Assembly (NCBI GenBank): GCA_031256095.1 | Contig: JAIRRG010000162.1 | Coordinates: forward strand, 1-21,044 | Length of the DNA: 21,044 nt | DNA from: Desulfobulbaceae bacterium | Lineage (GTDB): Bacteria > Desulfobacterota > Desulfobulbia > Desulfobulbales > Desulfocapsaceae | Direction: 5' to 3' | Part shown: piece by piece, positions 18,923 to 21,044 of the stretch | Layout of the letters: each line of letters starts with the position of its first letter | Position numbering within the stretch: position 1 is the first letter of the stretch | Notes under the pieces: model-generated | Database searches by the model: none | What the model was told of the DNA's origin: nothing | The model's input: the letters and a program-made list of their open reading frames with translations, nothing else | Translations under genes and position numbers: made by a program

Positions 18923-21044
18923 ATGCGCATGACTGAAGCCGCCACTGAACATACCGATACGGCCCAGCCACAACTGGCGGAACCGGTTCATGAAATAGCC
19001 CTCGACGGCGCACCCGCCGCCGAGGCGGACAGGCAAAACACGACAAAGCAGCCCTCCGGCAAAAGGAAAAGAGGCTGCGGTTGTCTTGGCTGTCTGACGA
19101 TTATTGTTGTCGTTGTCGCCATCCTCGGCGGCCTGGCCGGGCGGTTCATCTATGAAGAGGCGAAGACATCCCGCTACCAGGCCGAATATATTCATCGTTA
19201 CGCGGCGCCACTGCGCTATGGCGTCGAAAACGGTTCGGCTTCGGAGGACAATGACGCCTCCTGGGCCGCGCCGATTTTTCCCAGTTACGGCCCTTATGAC
19301 AAAAGGCTTGGTTATATCGGTTTGCCTGAATATGTCCAAGCTTTGAGCGATGAAAGGATGCAGGTGACCCGGCAAGCCCGTTTCAGCGCCGCCCTGCGCG
19401 AGCATGTCGAGAGCGGCCTCAACATCCCCTACGCCGAAAAGGAACAGGCTGGGCTAAAAATTTCCGATCGCCTTGGCGAGACGATGTTTCAGTCTCTCGC
19501 CCCAGGACGTTTGTATGGGCAATTCTCCGATATTCCTGAAATTCTCGTCAAGACCCTGACCTATATCGAAGACCGCGGCCTGTTGGATGAGAGCGAACCA
19601 AAGCGTAATCCGGCAATCAACTGGGGACGTTTCACGAAAGCCATTGTCGTCCAGGCGGCCGAGAAGGTCGGCGTCCATATGTCATCGATGGGCGGCAGTA
19701 CCCTGGCCACCCAGATAGAAAAATTCCGCCATTCGCCGCAGGGCATTACCGGCGGGGTTGACGAAAAGCTGCGGCAAATGGCCTCGGCCAGTGTCCGCGC
19801 CTATAAAAACAGTGAGGATACCCGCGATTTCCGGCCGCGATTGGTGCTTGATTATCTCAATTCAGTGCCGCTGTCGGCGGCGCCTGGTTTTGGCGAGGTG
19901 AATGGCTTGGGTGACGGGCTGTTTGTCTGGTATGGCGACGATTTCGCGGCCACCAACGCCCTGCTCAGAGAAGAAAACCCAGCTGGTGAACGCCTCGTCG
20001 AGCAGGCGCGGGCCTACAAACGGGCCCTCAGCCTGATGATCGCCCATCGCCGCCCCAGCTACTATCTTGATGATGGCGGGCGCCAGGATCTGTTGACGCT
20101 CTGCGACAGTTATCTGCGGATTCTCGCCCAGGAAAACATTGTGCCACCGGCCCTTGCCGCCGCCGCCCTCAAAGAAAAGCTGACCTTCCGGGACTTCCGC
20201 CACCATCCGGCCCAACAGCAAATCAGCGCCGGCAAAGGCGTCAATATGGTGCGCAACCGTTTGTCATCGCTGCTGCGTTGTTCGCTCTATGACCTTGACC
20301 GCCTGGATATGAGTGTCGATACCACCATCGACAGCGCCCTGCAAAAACGGGTCGGCGACTACCTGAAAAACCTGGAAGACCCGAAAACCGCCGCCCACTA
20401 CGGACTGATTGGCAAATCGCTGCTCCAGCCACACCAGACCGGCGCCGTGCGCTACAGTTTCACCCTGTTTGAAAAAAGCCCAACCGGGGCCATGGTGCGG
20501 GTGCAGACTGACACCTTCGACGGGCCGCTGGACATCAACGAAGGCAGCAAGCTTGAGTTGGGTTCAACGGCCAAGCTGCGGGTTTTGGCCACCTATTTAC
20601 AGATTGTCTCGGAACTGTACGACGAGTTCAGCTTGCTGGACGAGCCGGAGCTGACCCGCCTCCTCCAGTCCGAGATCGACCCGATCAGTCAATTCACCGC
20701 CGAGGCTTTTCTGAAAAATCATGACATCAGCCGCCGCGAGCTCCTCGATATGGCGATGGACCGCCGCTACTCCGCCAATCCTGACGAGCATTTCCTCACC
20801 GGTGGCAGCATCCACATTTTCCGCAACTTCGACTCAAGGGACAACCAGCGCCTGGCCACCGTGACGGAAGCTTTGCAGTCTTCGATTAATCTGCCCTTTG
20901 TCCGCCTGATGCGCGATGTCGTGCGCTGCACCAGCGCCCGCCAATGGAAGGAGCGGGAGCATCTCCTGGCCGACGACAAGGACCCGCGCCGCAAGGAACT
21001 GCTCAACAGTTTCATTGATCGCGAAAGCCGGGTCTTTTTACGCC
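18923..21044 (+). CDS. Divergent class A penicillin-binding protein, 3' end outside window
   Basis: The frame runs 707 residues without a stop to the window edge. The N-terminus is acidic and cytoplasmic, then KRKRGCGCLGCLTIIVVVVA starts a membrane anchor (about 53-76). The GT51 glycosyltransferase region follows: IPEILVKTLTYIEDRGLLDE with the catalytic-type Glu216-Asp, then GGSTLATQIEK from residue 257 and VLDYLNSVPLSAAPGFGEV. A transpeptidase-like part shows LGSTAKLR (Ser548-x-x-Lys551) and SIN (Ser654-Ile-Asn656) in EALQSSINLPFVRL, corresponding to the SxxK and SxN motifs; the KTG motif would lie beyond the edge. Such enzymes polymerise and crosslink peptidoglycan in the periplasm. The motifs are eroded and the spacing from SxxK to SxN (about 100 residues) is long, so activity is uncertain. 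Start at ATG 18923; ATG 18929 is an alternative. Confidence 0.85.
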   Translation, partial: MRMTEAATEHTDTAQPQLAEPVHEIALDGAPAAEADRQNTTKQPSGKRKRGCGCLGCLTIIVVVVAILGGLAGRFIYEEAKTSRYQAEYIHRYAAPLRYGVENGSASEDNDASWAAPIFPSYGPYDKRLGYIGLPEYVQALSDERMQVTRQARFSAALREHVESGLNIPYAEKEQAGLKISDRLGETMFQSLAPGRLYGQFSDIPEILVKTLTYIEDRGLLDESEPKRNPAINWGRFTKAIVVQAAEKVGVHMSSMGGSTLATQIEKFRHSPQGITGGVDEKLRQMASASVRAYKNSEDTRDFRPRLVLDYLNSVPLSAAPGFGEVNGLGDGLFVWYGDDFAATNALLREENPAGERLVEQARAYKRALSLMIAHRRPSYYLDDGGRQDLLTLCDSYLRILAQENIVPPALAAAALKEKLTFRDFRHHPAQQQISAGKGVNMVRNRLSSLLRCSLYDLDRLDMSVDTTIDSALQKRVGDYLKNLEDPKTAAHYGLIGKSLLQPHQTGAVRYSFTLFEKSPTGAMVRVQTDTFDGPLDINEGSKLELGSTAKLRVLATYLQIVSELYDEFSLLDEPELTRLLQSEIDPISQFTAEAFLKNHDISRRELLDMAMDRRYSANPDEHFLTGGSIHIFRNFDSRDNQRLATVTEALQSSINLPFVRLMRDVVRCTSARQWKEREHLLADDKDPRRKELLNSFIDRESRVFLR

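Noticed and set aside
1..21044. CRISPR array, tRNA or rRNA genes
   Set aside because: No regularly spaced direct repeats and no cloverleaf or rRNA-like sequence were seen on reading both strands.

Overview
The window looks like a stretch of chromosome from a GC-rich Gram-negative bacterium, most likely a member of Desulfobacterota or a related proteobacterium. This rests on protein character (GuaB, GuaA, S1, IHF-type DNA-bending protein, aspartate kinase of about 440 residues) and on the rpsA-ihfB order. It is an inference, because no rRNA or tRNA gene is present to settle it. Most of the window is conserved housekeeping genes with high-GC codon use. Between them lie AT-richer accessory patches: a broken lipoprotein gene, a secreted orphan protein, a Sel1-repeat protein, and remnants of a toxin/immunity locus and possibly of an insertion sequence.

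Layout. 1-672: tail of an Rhs/YD-repeat gene joined to the C-terminal part of a PoNi-type (DUF1911) immunity gene, apparently a deletion scar of a polymorphic toxin locus. 843-3796: a two-gene unit overlapping by 1 nt, encoding a four-helix membrane protein (DUF2868-like) and a GTPase (DUF3482-like), function unknown. 3792-3963: a cluster of strong palindromes. 3996-4548 (minus): lipoprotein gene with a one-base frameshift, behind a long leader that can fold and has a terminator-like hairpin. 5029-8055 (minus): guaB-guaA, the GMP branch of purine synthesis; guaA has no ATG, GTG or TTG start upstream of its conserved N-terminus. 8211-8813 (plus): yciO-like gene, overlapping tail to tail with the ihfB-like gene. 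8797-10883 (minus): rpsA, an intrinsic terminator, then the IHF/HU gene. 11055-12566 (minus): DEAD-box RNA helicase, preceded by a short ORF and a transposase-like fragment. 13109-14944 (plus): ilvD. 15058-15243: small two-helix membrane protein lying between two copies of a 52-nt repeat. 15469-16092 and 16204-17148 (minus): secreted orphan and Sel1-repeat protein. 17238-18566 (minus): aspartate kinase. 18923 to the window end (plus): a divergent class A penicillin-binding protein, cut off by the window edge.

Combined functions. guaB and guaA carry out consecutive steps from IMP to GMP. ilvD and the aspartate kinase belong to branched-chain and aspartate-family amino acid synthesis but lie in separate units. 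S1, the YciO-like protein and the helicase act on or around RNA and translation.

The observations most worth following are the start-less guaA in the same frame as guaB, the Rhs-PoNi scar, the uncharacterised membrane-protein/GTPase pair, the family of hairpin repeats at gene borders (one includes the stop codon of the GTPase gene, another supplies the apparent ribosome binding site of the small membrane protein), and the structured leader of the broken lipoprotein gene. I found no CRISPR array, tRNA, rRNA, integrase or intact mobile element, and no clearly complete undescribed defence system.
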